Shown here piece by piece: positions 50,145-57,816 of a stretch of DNA of 64,000 nt. The stretch comes from Stenotrophomonas maltophilia (GTDB lineage Bacteria; Pseudomonadota; Gammaproteobacteria; Xanthomonadales; Xanthomonadaceae): the NCBI GenBank assembly GCA_002364755.1, contig DEZI01000006.1, forward strand, positions 4,804 through 68,803, in the 5' to 3' direction. The position numbers and the translations under genes are program-made. The notes under the pieces were generated by a model. The model was given only the letters and a program-made list of their open reading frames with translations, did no database searches and was not told the DNA's origin. Numbering within the stretch: the stretch's first letter is position 1; each line of letters opens with the position of its first letter.

Positions 50145-52222
50145 CGTGCAGGCTCCGCGGGGGGCGAACGGGGGCTGGCGGGCAACGCGGCGGCGGGTGC
50201 GGCAGGCGCGCCCGGGGCCGGGGCGGGCGCCGGTCCCGGGGCGGGCATGCCGACCAGGACCGGATGCTCGCCCAGCTGCGCGGCGGCGGTGTCGCCGGCC
50301 GGGCGCGCGTTGGCATCTTCATTGTCGAACGCGGTCACGCCGATGACGGTGGTGCCGCGCTCGGCGTCCAGCGACTGCATGCCCTCGGGCATCTTGCCCA
50401 GCAGGTAGGCGTCGAACACCTTGCGGGCGATCGGCGCGGCGGCCGAACCACCGTAGCCACCGCCTTCGACGGCGATGGCCAGGGCGATGACCGGCTGCTC
50501 GACCGGCGCGAAGCCGACGAACAGCGCGCGGTGGCGCAGGTGCATCGGCAGGCTCTTCGGGTTCACCGCGGCCGTGCCCTTGCGGCTGACTACCTGCGCG
50601 GTACCGGTCTTGCCGGCCATGACGTACGGCGCGCCCGCGGCCATGCGCGCGGCGCTGCCGCCGGGCTGCATGGTGGCCATCATGCCCTCGCGCACGGCCT
50701 GCAGGTTGTTCGGGTTGGGGCTGACCGGCTTGCTCGGGCCGGGTTCGGTCGCGACCCAGTCATGGTCGAAACCAGCACGCTGCTGGATGACCAGGTGCGG
50801 GGTGCGCAGCTGGCCATTGGCCAGCGCACTGACGCCGCGCGCCAGCTGCAGCGGGGTGACCTTCCAGTCGCCCTGGCCGATGCTGATGTTGACGGTATCG
50901 CCGGGGTACCAGGCTTCCTTGCGGCTTTTGCGCTTGTAGGCCGGCGACGGCAGGATGCCGCCGATCTCGCCGGTCAGGTCGATGCCGGTCGGCTGGCCGA
51001 AGCCGTAGTACTCCATGTAATGGTCGAAGCGCTCGATGCCCAGGTCCAGCGCCAGCTTGTAGTAATAGGTGTTGACCGACTGCGCGATGGATTTGCGCAG
51101 GTCCGTCCAGCCATGGCCGCCGCGGTGCGAATCGCCCCAGCCGCGCGAGGTGCCCGGCAGGTAGAACATGCCGGTGGACAGCACCTTGTCTTCCGGCCGG
51201 CGCACGCCCGAATCCAGGCCGGCCAGGCCGATCAGCGGCTTCAGGGTGGAACCGGGGGCGACGCCACCCAGCACCAGGCGGTTGAACTGCGGCCGCGACG
51301 GGTTGTCGTTCAGCGCCTTGAAATCGGCATGCGAGATGCCGTTGACGAACAGGTTGGGGTCGTACGACGGCAGGCTGACCATCGCCAGCACTTCACCGGT
51401 GCGCGGGTCCATCGCCACGGCCGAACCTTCCTGGTCACCGAAGGCGGCCACCAGCGCACGCTGCAGATCGGCATCGATGGACAGGCGCAGGTCGGCGCCG
51501 GACTGCGCGGCCACCCGGCCGATGGTGCGGATGGCGCGGCCCTGCACGTTGGTCTCGACCTGCTCGTAGCCGACCTTGCCGCGCAGCTGCTGCTCGTAAT
51601 AGCGCTCCAGGCCCGACTTGCCGATGTGGGTCAGCGCGGCGTTGCCTTCGCCGAGGATCTCCAGGTCCTTCTCGTCCACCCGGCCGACGTAGCCGATGAT
51701 GTGCGCGAACAGGTCGCCATAGGGATAGCGACGGGTCAGGTAGGGTTCCAGCTCCACGCCCGGGAAACGCCAGCGGTCCACGGCGAAGCGCGCCATTTCC
51801 TCATCGGTCATGCGCAGCTTGAGGGTGACCGGCAGGAACTTGCGGCGCGCCTTGCGCGACTTGTTGAACGCTTCCAGCTCTTCGGGGCTGATGCTGATGA
51901 TCTTCGCCAGCCCGTCCAGGGTGGCGTCCATGTCCTTGACCTTGTCCGGGGTCACGTCCAGGCGGAAAGCCGGCACGTTCTCGGCCAGCAGGCGGCCGTT
52001 GCGGTCGTAGATCATGCCGCGCCCGGGCACGACCGGCCGCGGCTTGATGCGGTTGGCCTCCGAGCGCGTGGCGTAGATGTCGTGGTCCAGCACCTGCAGC
52101 TTGAAGTACCAGCCGCCCAGGCCCAGCAGGCAGACCAGCACGCCGAGGAAGCCCAGCGCCGCGCGGCGGCGGAACTGTTCGGCTTCGGCGTGCGGGTTCT
52201 TGACCTGGCGACGCGGGATCAT
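50141..52222 (-). CDS. mrdA: Penicillin-binding protein 2 (elongation transpeptidase)
   Basis: 693 residues, about 60 longer than E. coli PBP2. After one membrane helix (about 23-43) come a pedestal domain with GRGMIYDRNGRLLAEN, then the transpeptidase domain: SxxK in GVAPGSTLKPLIGLA, SxN in SIAQSVNTYYYKLA, and KTG in VMAGKTGTAQVVS. The extra length is a C-terminal tail of about 35 Pro/Ala residues (about 655-693). It cross-links peptidoglycan in the lateral wall and is the target of mecillinam-type beta-lactams. It overlaps rodA and follows mreD by 3 bp. Confidence 0.96.
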   Translation of the reverse strand: MIPRRQVKNPHAEAEQFRRRAALGFLGVLVCLLGLGGWYFKLQVLDHDIYATRSEANRIKPRPVVPGRGMIYDRNGRLLAENVPAFRLDVTPDKVKDMDATLDGLAKIISISPEELEAFNKSRKARRKFLPVTLKLRMTDEEMARFAVDRWRFPGVELEPYLTRRYPYGDLFAHIIGYVGRVDEKDLEILGEGNAALTHIGKSGLERYYEQQLRGKVGYEQVETNVQGRAIRTIGRVAAQSGADLRLSIDADLQRALVAAFGDQEGSAVAMDPRTGEVLAMVSLPSYDPNLFVNGISHADFKALNDNPSRPQFNRLVLGGVAPGSTLKPLIGLAGLDSGVRRPEDKVLSTGMFYLPGTSRGWGDSHRGGHGWTDLRKSIAQSVNTYYYKLALDLGIERFDHYMEYYGFGQPTGIDLTGEIGGILPSPAYKRKSRKEAWYPGDTVNISIGQGDWKVTPLQLARGVSALANGQLRTPHLVIQQRAGFDHDWVATEPGPSKPVSPNPNNLQAVREGMMATMQPGGSAARMAAGAPYVMAGKTGTAQVVSRKGTAAVNPKSLPMHLRHRALFVGFAPVEQPVIALAIAVEGGGYGGSAAAPIARKVFDAYLLGKMPEGMQSLDAERGTTVIGVTAFDNEDANARPAGDTAAAQLGEHPVLVGMPAPGPAPAPAPGAPAAPAAALPASPRSPPAEPAR

Positions 52223-52225
52223 GGC

Positions 52226-52711
52226 TCAGCGCCCGCGCTTGCCGAAACGGACGGCGTCGAGCAGCACGAACACCAGCGGCCACAGGCCCATGCCCAGCAG
52301 CGGTGCCCACCAGTACGACCACGGCAGGGTCGGCTCACCCACCAGGATGTGCACCAGCGCGCTGACGATGCGGTCATTGAACAGCAGGCCGCCGATGGCC
52401 AGCATCTGCTGCGACATCGGGAAGAAGCGGATGCGGGCGCGGAAGCGCTGCAGGATGAAGGCCAGCATGACCAGTCGCATGGCCTGTTCGCCGAGCACGC
52501 CGCCATACAGCAGGTCGGCGATGACGCCGCTGGTGAAGGCGATGCCCAGGCCCACGCGCTCGGGGGCCTCGATGACCCAGTACGCCAGCACCAGCGCCAG
52601 CCAGTACGGGCGCAGCGGCTGCAGCAGCGCAGGCAGCGGCAGCAGGCCCAGCAGCAGGGCCACGACCAGGCTGGCCGGCAGCACCCAGGGGTTGTCGCGC
52701 AGGCGGCTCAT
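52226..52711 (-). CDS. mreD: Rod shape-determining protein MreD
   Basis: 161 residues with about five hydrophobic helices (LPASLVVALLLGLLPLPALLQPLRPYWLALVLAYWVI and further). The segment WVIEAPERVGLGIAFTSGVIADLLYGGVLGEQAMRLV is the family pattern. It is the integral membrane partner of MreC and PBP2. Its ATG overlaps the mreC stop (ATGA), and mrdA starts 3 bp after its own stop. Confidence 0.93.
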   Translation of the reverse strand: MSRLRDNPWVLPASLVVALLLGLLPLPALLQPLRPYWLALVLAYWVIEAPERVGLGIAFTSGVIADLLYGGVLGEQAMRLVMLAFILQRFRARIRFFPMSQQMLAIGGLLFNDRIVSALVHILVGEPTLPWSYWWAPLLGMGLWPLVFVLLDAVRFGKRGR

Positions 52712-53757
52712 CGTGCGGGCTCCTGCGGGAGGGGTTGCTGCGGTTGCGGTTGCCGGCCAGTGGCCGGCACTACCTGGGAACTGGCTGGGGCGGCCGGTTC
52801 CTTCGCAGCCGGTGCAGGCGCCGTGGCCGGCGCGGTGCCCGCGGGCAGCGCATCGGTCTCGGCGGGGCCTCCGGCGACGTCGGCTTCGAGGCTCTGGCGC
52901 AGCTCCGGCGGAATCCGGATCGCCGCGCCCGGGCGCAGCAGCAGCACGTCGCGGCCGCGGTCGAGCTGGGCGGCAGGCTTCATTTCGCCCACCAGGAAGG
53001 CGTGGGTGTCGTCGGGGCGCAGCGCGGTGATGGTGCCGACCGGGAAGCCCGGCGGGAACCGCCCGCCCAGGCCGGAGGTGACGATCTCATCGCCTACTTC
53101 CACGCCCGCGCTCAACGGAATGTCGCGCAGCTGCAGGGTGTCGCCGCGGCCGTAGACGATCAGGCGCACGCCGTTGCGGGCCACAGTTACCGGCACGGCA
53201 TGGTCCGGGTCGGTCAGCAGCAGCACGGTGGAGGTACCACCGGTGGTGCTGATCACCTGCCCCATCAGGCCACCGGCATCGATCACCGCCTGCCCCACGT
53301 GCACACCATCGCGGCTGCCGGCATCGAGCACCAGGCGCTGCTTGACCGGGTCCAGGTCGATATCGAGGATCGGCGCCAGCTGCACGTCCAGGCCACTGCG
53401 CTCGGCCACGTTCAGCAGTTCGCGCAGCTGGGCGTTGTCCAGCGCGGCGGTCTGCAGGCGGGTCAGGCGTGCATTGGCCAGCAGCAGCTGGTTGCGCAGT
53501 TCGCGGGTCTCGGCCACCAGCTGGCCATGGCTGGCCGCGTTGTCGCGCACCTGGTTGCTGAGCTTGCCGGGCAGGCCGGCCAGCGCCCACACCGGCTGCA
53601 CCAGCGCATCGGCCTGGGCGCGCACGCGCGCCAGCCAACCGGCCTGGTCGTCCAGCACGATCAGGATGATGGCCATGGCCAGGTAGGCGAGCAGTCGCAA
53701 CGGACTGGCGGCGTCACCGGATCGGGAGGCTACGGGAGGACCGGCGTAAGGCGGCAC
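52708..53757 (-). CDS. mreC: Rod shape-determining protein MreC, with a REP inside its 3' coding end
   Basis: 349 residues. One membrane helix (LLAYLAMAIILIVLD) is followed by a coiled coil (about 75-110) and the two beta-barrel domains (LAPILDIDLDPVKQRLVLDAGSRDGV and AVIDAGGLMGQVISTTGGTSTVLLLTDPDHAVPV, then GLGGRFPPGFPVGTI). The last 65 residues are Pro/Ala/Thr-rich and include VVPATGRQ, encoded by a GTAG-family palindrome (52751-52773). The start is GTG at 53757. It scaffolds PBP2 and RodA in the periplasm. A 117-bp gap with a hairpin separates it from mreB. Confidence 0.94.
   Translation of the reverse strand: MPPYAGPPVASRSGDAASPLRLLAYLAMAIILIVLDDQAGWLARVRAQADALVQPVWALAGLPGKLSNQVRDNAASHGQLVAETRELRNQLLLANARLTRLQTAALDNAQLRELLNVAERSGLDVQLAPILDIDLDPVKQRLVLDAGSRDGVHVGQAVIDAGGLMGQVISTTGGTSTVLLLTDPDHAVPVTVARNGVRLIVYGRGDTLQLRDIPLSAGVEVGDEIVTSGLGGRFPPGFPVGTITALRPDDTHAFLVGEMKPAAQLDRGRDVLLLRPGAAIRIPPELRQSLEADVAGGPAETDALPAGTAPATAPAPAAKEPAAPASSQVVPATGRQPQPQQPLPQEPAR
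52751..52773 (-). repeat. GTAG palindrome within the mreC coding sequence
   Basis: On the minus strand it reads GTAGTGCCGGCCACTGGCCG..., the TGCCGGCC-stem subtype. It is in frame with mreC and encodes part of the low-complexity tail, so its insertion would have been tolerated. Confidence 0.85.
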
Positions 53758-53875
53758 GGCAACAGTTCAACCAGCAAAGGGCGAAGGGGAAACACGGCGG
53801 CGCCCCACCGGCGCTGGCCCGCAGCAGCGGGCCACACCCCGGAAGGGCGCTGCAGGAACGACCAGGCGGCAGGCC
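53758..53875 (-). other. mreB-mreC intergenic hairpin region
   Basis: GGCCCGC-(loop)-GCGGGCC (53816-53833) lies between mreB and mreC. There is no T-run, so it may attenuate or protect the mreB message and set the high MreB/MreC ratio, or have no role. Confidence 0.5.
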
Positions 53876-54922
53876 TCAGTCCGGCGCAAAGAACTCGTTG
53901 CCGTGCATGTCGACCAGTTCCAGCGCACGACCGCCACCGCGGGCCACGCAGGTCAGCGGATCGTCGGCCACCTGCACGTGCAGGCCGGTTTCCTCGGAGA
54001 TCAGGCGGTCCAGGTCGCGCAGCAGGGCGCCACCACCGGTCAGCACGATGCCGCGCTCGGCGACGTCGGCGCACAGTTCCGGCGGGGTCTGCTCCAGGGC
54101 CAGCTTGACCGCGCTGACGATGCCCGACAGCGGCTCGTGCAGGGCCTCCAGCACTTCGTTGGAGCTGATCTTGATCATCTTCGGCACGCCCTCGGCGAGG
54201 TTGCGGCCGGAGATTTCCATCTCGATCACTTCCGCCTGCGGGTAGGCACAGCCCAGCTCGACCTTGATGCGCTCGGCGGTGGCTTCACCGATCAGCATGC
54301 CGTGGTTGCGGCGCACGTAGTTGGTGATCGACTCGTCGAAGCGGTCGCCACCGATGCGCACCGAGGCCGAATAGACGATGCCGTTCAGCGAGATCACCGC
54401 CACTTCGGTGGTGCCGCCGCCGATGTCGATGACCATCGAACCGCGCGCTTCGGTGACCGGCATGCCGGCGCCGATCGCGGCGGCCATGGGCTCTTCGATC
54501 AGGAACACGTCGCGGGCACCGGCTTCCTCGGCCGATTCACGGATGGCGCGGCGCTCGACCTGGGTCGAACCGGCCGGCACGCAGACCAGCACGCGCGGGC
54601 TCGGGCGTAGCACGCGCGACTTGTGCACCTTCTTGATGAAGTGCTTGAGCATCGCCTCGGTGTAGGTGAAGTCGGCGATGACGCCGTCCTTCATCGGGCG
54701 GATGGTGGTGATGTGGCCCGGGGTACGGCCCAGCATCTGCTTGGCTTCGGCGCCTACGGCTGCCACCGAGCGGGTGCCACCGATGGCACGGTCCTGGCGC
54801 ACGGCCACGACCGACGGCTCGTTCAGAACGATACCCTGCCCACGCACGTAAATAAGGGTGTTGGCCGTGCCCAGGTCGATGGACAGGTCGTTGGAGAACA
54901 TGCCACGGAGTTTCTTGAACAT
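53876..54922 (-). CDS. mreB: Rod shape-determining actin homologue MreB
   Basis: 348 residues. The N-terminus MFKKLRGMFSNDLSIDLGTANTLIYV is nearly invariant among proteobacteria and contains the phosphate-1 loop. VIDIGGGTTEVAVISL (phosphate-2) and GIVLTGGGALLRDLDRL (adenosine motif) follow. It polymerises on the inner membrane and directs the elongasome encoded downstream. The ATG at 54922 is fixed by the conserved N-terminus, although there is no clear Shine-Dalgarno sequence; the ATG at 54901 is a possible internal start. It is the promoter-proximal gene of the cluster. Confidence 0.97.
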   Translation of the reverse strand: MFKKLRGMFSNDLSIDLGTANTLIYVRGQGIVLNEPSVVAVRQDRAIGGTRSVAAVGAEAKQMLGRTPGHITTIRPMKDGVIADFTYTEAMLKHFIKKVHKSRVLRPSPRVLVCVPAGSTQVERRAIRESAEEAGARDVFLIEEPMAAAIGAGMPVTEARGSMVIDIGGGTTEVAVISLNGIVYSASVRIGGDRFDESITNYVRRNHGMLIGEATAERIKVELGCAYPQAEVIEMEISGRNLAEGVPKMIKISSNEVLEALHEPLSGIVSAVKLALEQTPPELCADVAERGIVLTGGGALLRDLDRLISEETGLHVQVADDPLTCVARGGGRALELVDMHGNEFFAPD

Positions 54923-55204
54923 CTGAGGAAGGAGTCCTGAGGGGTGTCGTGCCCGCCGCGGGATGGCGAAAAAATGGGCAGAATTCGAGGCCGACAAGCC
55001 TAGCAACCCGCTTCCCGGCGAGCAAGGAAAAAACTAGCTGAACCCGCGACTTGGCTGGGTTTCGGCCTGATCGGGCATCACCGGTTCTGGCCCTGAGCGG
55101 CACCAGCAGGTAACCTTTGCGCCGTCGGGCGCCCAAGGGCGCCATTTGCTTGCTGGCCGATGCCGGCTGGCCACCCCCAAAATTCACCGCATAGGCTTAC
55201 ATCG
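54923..55204. promoter_or_regulatory. Divergent promoter region mreB / PfkB kinase
   Basis: 282 bp with no gene supported. AT-rich tracts near 55020 may hold the mreB promoter. GGCGCCC-AA-GGGCGCC (55128-55143) is a 7-bp hairpin 60 bp before the kinase start. Confidence 0.5.
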
Positions 55205-56143
55205 ATGTCCGCTCTGATCTGTGGTTCTCTTGCCTTCGACACCATCATGGTGTTCCCGGACCAGTTCAAGAATCACATCCTGCCGGACAAGGTGCACATC
55301 CTGAACGTGTCGTTCCTGGTCCCGCGCATGCGTCGCGAACTGGGCGGCTGCGCCGGCAACATCGCCTACAACCTGAAGCTGCTGGGCGGCAGCCCGATCC
55401 CGATGGGCACCGTCGGCCAGGATTTCGCTCCGTACCGTGAGCACTTCGAGCGCATGGACATCGACCTGAGCCAGGTCCGCGTGCTGGAAGACATGTTCAC
55501 CCCGCAGTGCTTCATCACCACCGACCACGACAACAACCAGATCACCGCGTTCCATCCGGGCGCGATGATGCGTTCGCACGAGAACCACGTGAAGGACGTG
55601 CCGGGCGTCACCTTCGGCATCGTTGCGCCGGACGGCCGTGACGGCATGATCCAGAACGCGGCCGAGTTCCTGGAATGCGGCATCCCCTTCATCTTCGACC
55701 CGGGCCAGGCGCTGCCGCTGTTCAACGGCCCGGAGCTGCGCGATTTCATCGAGCAGGCCGACTACGTGGTGGTCAACGACTACGAGTCGAACCTGCTGCA
55801 GGAACGCACCGGATGGGACGAGAAGCAGATCGTCAGCCGGGTGAAGGCCTACATCACCACCCGTGGCCCGAAGGGCGCGGTCATCCACACCCCGGAAAAG
55901 AGCTACGACATCCCGCCGGCGCACGAGCGCCGCGTGGTCGACCCGACCGGTTGTGGCGACGCCTTCCGCGCCGGCCTGATCTACGGCATCGAGAAGGGCT
56001 ACGACTGGCTGACCATCGGCCGCATGGCCAACCTGATGGGCGCGCTGAAGGTCGAGCACCCGGGAACGCAGAACCAGCGCTTCACGTTTGAAGAGTTCCA
56101 CGACCAGTTCAAGCAGCAGTTCGGTTACGCGCTCGGCGCGTAA
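55205..56143 (+). CDS. PfkB/ribokinase-family carbohydrate or adenosine kinase
   Basis: 312 residues of the PfkB fold. The N-terminus MSALICGSLAFDTIMVF and GGCAGNIAYNLKLLGGSP carry the substrate-binding GG(C/A)xxN motif, and VVDPTGCGDAFRAGLIYG holds the catalytic Asp and anion hole. The pattern QFKNHILPDKVHILNVSFLVP is typical of the proteobacterial group annotated as adenosine kinase. Either adenosine or a sugar could be the substrate. The ATG at 55205 fits the family; an upstream in-frame start at 55160 is less likely. It diverges from mreB. Confidence 0.9.
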   Translation: MSALICGSLAFDTIMVFPDQFKNHILPDKVHILNVSFLVPRMRRELGGCAGNIAYNLKLLGGSPIPMGTVGQDFAPYREHFERMDIDLSQVRVLEDMFTPQCFITTDHDNNQITAFHPGAMMRSHENHVKDVPGVTFGIVAPDGRDGMIQNAAEFLECGIPFIFDPGQALPLFNGPELRDFIEQADYVVVNDYESNLLQERTGWDEKQIVSRVKAYITTRGPKGAVIHTPEKSYDIPPAHERRVVDPTGCGDAFRAGLIYGIEKGYDWLTIGRMANLMGALKVEHPGTQNQRFTFEEFHDQFKQQFGYALGA

Positions 56144-56171
56144 CCAAATTGCCTGCGCATCAACGCAAACG

Positions 56172-56337
56172 GTAGCGCCGGGCCATGCCCGGCGGCTGTT
56201 CACCGCTGCCGCGCTGCGCGCTCGCCGGGCATGGCCCGGCGCTACCGTAGATCGCTCTGGTAGCTGTCGACCTTGGTCGACACTGCCGGCCAGCGGCCGG
56301 CACTAGCTGAAGCAGCCGAGCGTGGGCTCGGCTCTAC
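56172..56337. repeat. Composite of five GTAG palindromes of four subtypes
   Basis: A SMAG pair (56172-56194 plus, 56224-56245 minus, CAT loops) is followed by GTAGCTGTCGACC-TT-GGTCGACAC (56260-56283), TGCCGGCC-AGC-GGCCGGCACTAG (56284-56306, minus) and GTAGAGCCGAGC-CCAC-GCTCGG on the minus strand (56337-56316). They abut with almost no spacing between the PfkB and HAD genes. Confidence 0.88.
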
Positions 56338-56341
56338 ACGG

Positions 56342-56962
56342 TCATGCGCCCTGCCAGGCCGCCATCAGCGCGCGGCAATCGGCGAAATGCCAATCCGCGC
56401 GGCCCGGCCACGGGTTGTCGGGCAGGTTGACCAGCACGGTGCGCGCACCGGCGGCGCGGCCGCAGTCCAGGTCGTAGGCGTGGTCACCCACCATCACCGC
56501 CGCGTCGGCACCGATGCCCCACCGCCGCAGATGCTGCTGCACGCCGTCGGGTGATGGCTTGGGCACCGCTTCATCGCGGCCGATGATGCCGCCATCGTCA
56601 AACAGATCCCCTACCCCGATCGCATCCAGCGTCAGCTTCGCCAGCGCATGGTCGTTGCGGGTCAGGATGCCCAGCTGGCAACCGGCCGCGGCCAGCGCGC
56701 GCAGCAGCTCGACCGCGCCGGGCGCCGGAAGCGCGCCTTCGGCCAGCCCGCGCTCGTGGGCCAGCAGCCAGGCGTGCTTCCGCGCCGCCTCCGCACCCGG
56801 CAGGCCCGCCAGGTGCACGAGGATGTCCGCGCTGGGCGGGATGCCCAACTCGCGCTTGATGCGCTCGAAATCATGCATGGCCACGGTCAGCGTGCCATCC
56901 ATGTCGAACACCCAGTGGCGCACGGCCGACAGTGCCGGCGCGTCCACGGCGGTGGCCGTCAC
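56342..56962 (-). CDS. HAD-superfamily phosphatase (Gph-like)
   Basis: 206 residues. Motif I is WVFDMDGTLT, motif II LGILTRNDHA, motif III Lys in DEAVPKPSPDG, and motif IV VMVGDHAYDLDCGRAAGA. These are all the catalytic residues of subfamily IA phosphoglycolate phosphatase-like enzymes. The substrate is not assigned. The GTG at 56962 overlaps the stop of the lipoprotein gene (GTGA) and has a GGTGGA site; GTGs at 56968 and 56971 are alternatives. The two genes probably form an operon. Confidence 0.87.
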   Translation of the reverse strand: MTATAVDAPALSAVRHWVFDMDGTLTVAMHDFERIKRELGIPPSADILVHLAGLPGAEAARKHAWLLAHERGLAEGALPAPGAVELLRALAAAGCQLGILTRNDHALAKLTLDAIGVGDLFDDGGIIGRDEAVPKPSPDGVQQHLRRWGIGADAAVMVGDHAYDLDCGRAAGARTVLVNLPDNPWPGRADWHFADCRALMAAWQGA

Positions 56963-57690
56963 TTCCACCACTGCGGCATGCGGCTGGTGTCCACGCCGCC
57001 GGTCTCGAACACGGCCGTGCGGGTGCCACCGGCCTTCACCGGGAACTCGATGCTGATCGACTTGCCCTTCTGCGCCAGCTTCCACAGCGCCTTCTGGTCG
57101 GTGATGAACATGGCGATGGCCTCATCGGTCTTCGGCCGCCAGGCTGCCATCGAGATTGGCTTGCCACCGTCCACGGTCACCTTCACCGTGCACTGCGGGC
57201 AGCGGAAATCACCGGCCTGCAGCACCAGGTAGGCGTGCCGCTTCCATTCGGGATGGTCGCGGAACACCAGCTGCACCGGCTTGGCGCCGCTGCCGTCCAC
57301 GTCCACCCGTTCCTTGCTGTAGAGGGTGGCCGAGACCTGCTTGCCCTTGCTGCCGACCGGCATCTCGTTGTACTGCCACAGCGCCTGCATGCGGCGCAGG
57401 TCGCGCGCGGCATCGCCCTTGGCCTTCACTTCATCGAAGCCGGCGGCGATGCGCTCGGCCGCGGCGGTGTCCTTGTACTGGTCCAGCAGCGAACCGCCAT
57501 GGATGCGCGCACGTTCCCAGTCCTGCGCGGCCACGGCCGCGTCGTACTGCTTGGCGACGTCCTCGGCCTTGGCTTCCTTCTGCGCCTGGGCGGCGGCAGC
57601 GGCGGCTTCCTGCGCCTTGCGCTCTTCCTCGGGGTTGCTGCAGGCGGCCAGGGCCAGGGCGCAGGCAGTGATCAGGATCAGTCGTTTCAT
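56959..57690 (-). CDS. Lipoprotein of unknown function with Ala-rich helix
   Basis: 243 residues. The lipobox LAAC at residue 17 marks a lipoprotein. Residues about 20-45 are an Ala/Glu/Lys helix, and the rest is a mixed fold with one CPQC pair (RCPQCTVKVTVDGG), reminiscent of a disulfide or metal site, and a hydrophobic AMFITDQKALWKLAQKGKSISIEFPV segment. I do not recognise the family. AGGA lies upstream of the ATG. It overlaps the HAD gene. Confidence 0.75.
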   Translation of the reverse strand: MKRLILITACALALAACSNPEEERKAQEAAAAAAQAQKEAKAEDVAKQYDAAVAAQDWERARIHGGSLLDQYKDTAAAERIAAGFDEVKAKGDAARDLRRMQALWQYNEMPVGSKGKQVSATLYSKERVDVDGSGAKPVQLVFRDHPEWKRHAYLVLQAGDFRCPQCTVKVTVDGGKPISMAAWRPKTDEAIAMFITDQKALWKLAQKGKSISIEFPVKAGGTRTAVFETGGVDTSRMPQWWK

Positions 57691-57789
57691 TCGGAAGTCC
57701 TTTGCGGGTGCCCTCTGATTCTATCGGCGGCGGATGGCGGATACAGCAACGGCGGGTTTCCCCGCCGTTGCCGGTGACGCAGTGCCTGG

Positions 57790-57812
57790 TTGCCGGCCAG
57801 CGGCCGGCATTG
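57790..57812 (-). repeat. TGCCGGCC-stem palindrome after the aminopeptidase gene
   Basis: TGCCGGCC-AGC-GGCCGGCA lies 5 bp beyond the aminopeptidase stop codon in transcript order. The head has decayed (GCAA instead of GTAG on the minus strand). Confidence 0.78.
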
Positions 57813-57816
57813 CCGC

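Noticed and set aside
50264..53155. 963-codon plus-strand frame opposite mrdA, mreD and mreC
   Set aside because: It spans three recognised overlapping genes and has no motifs.
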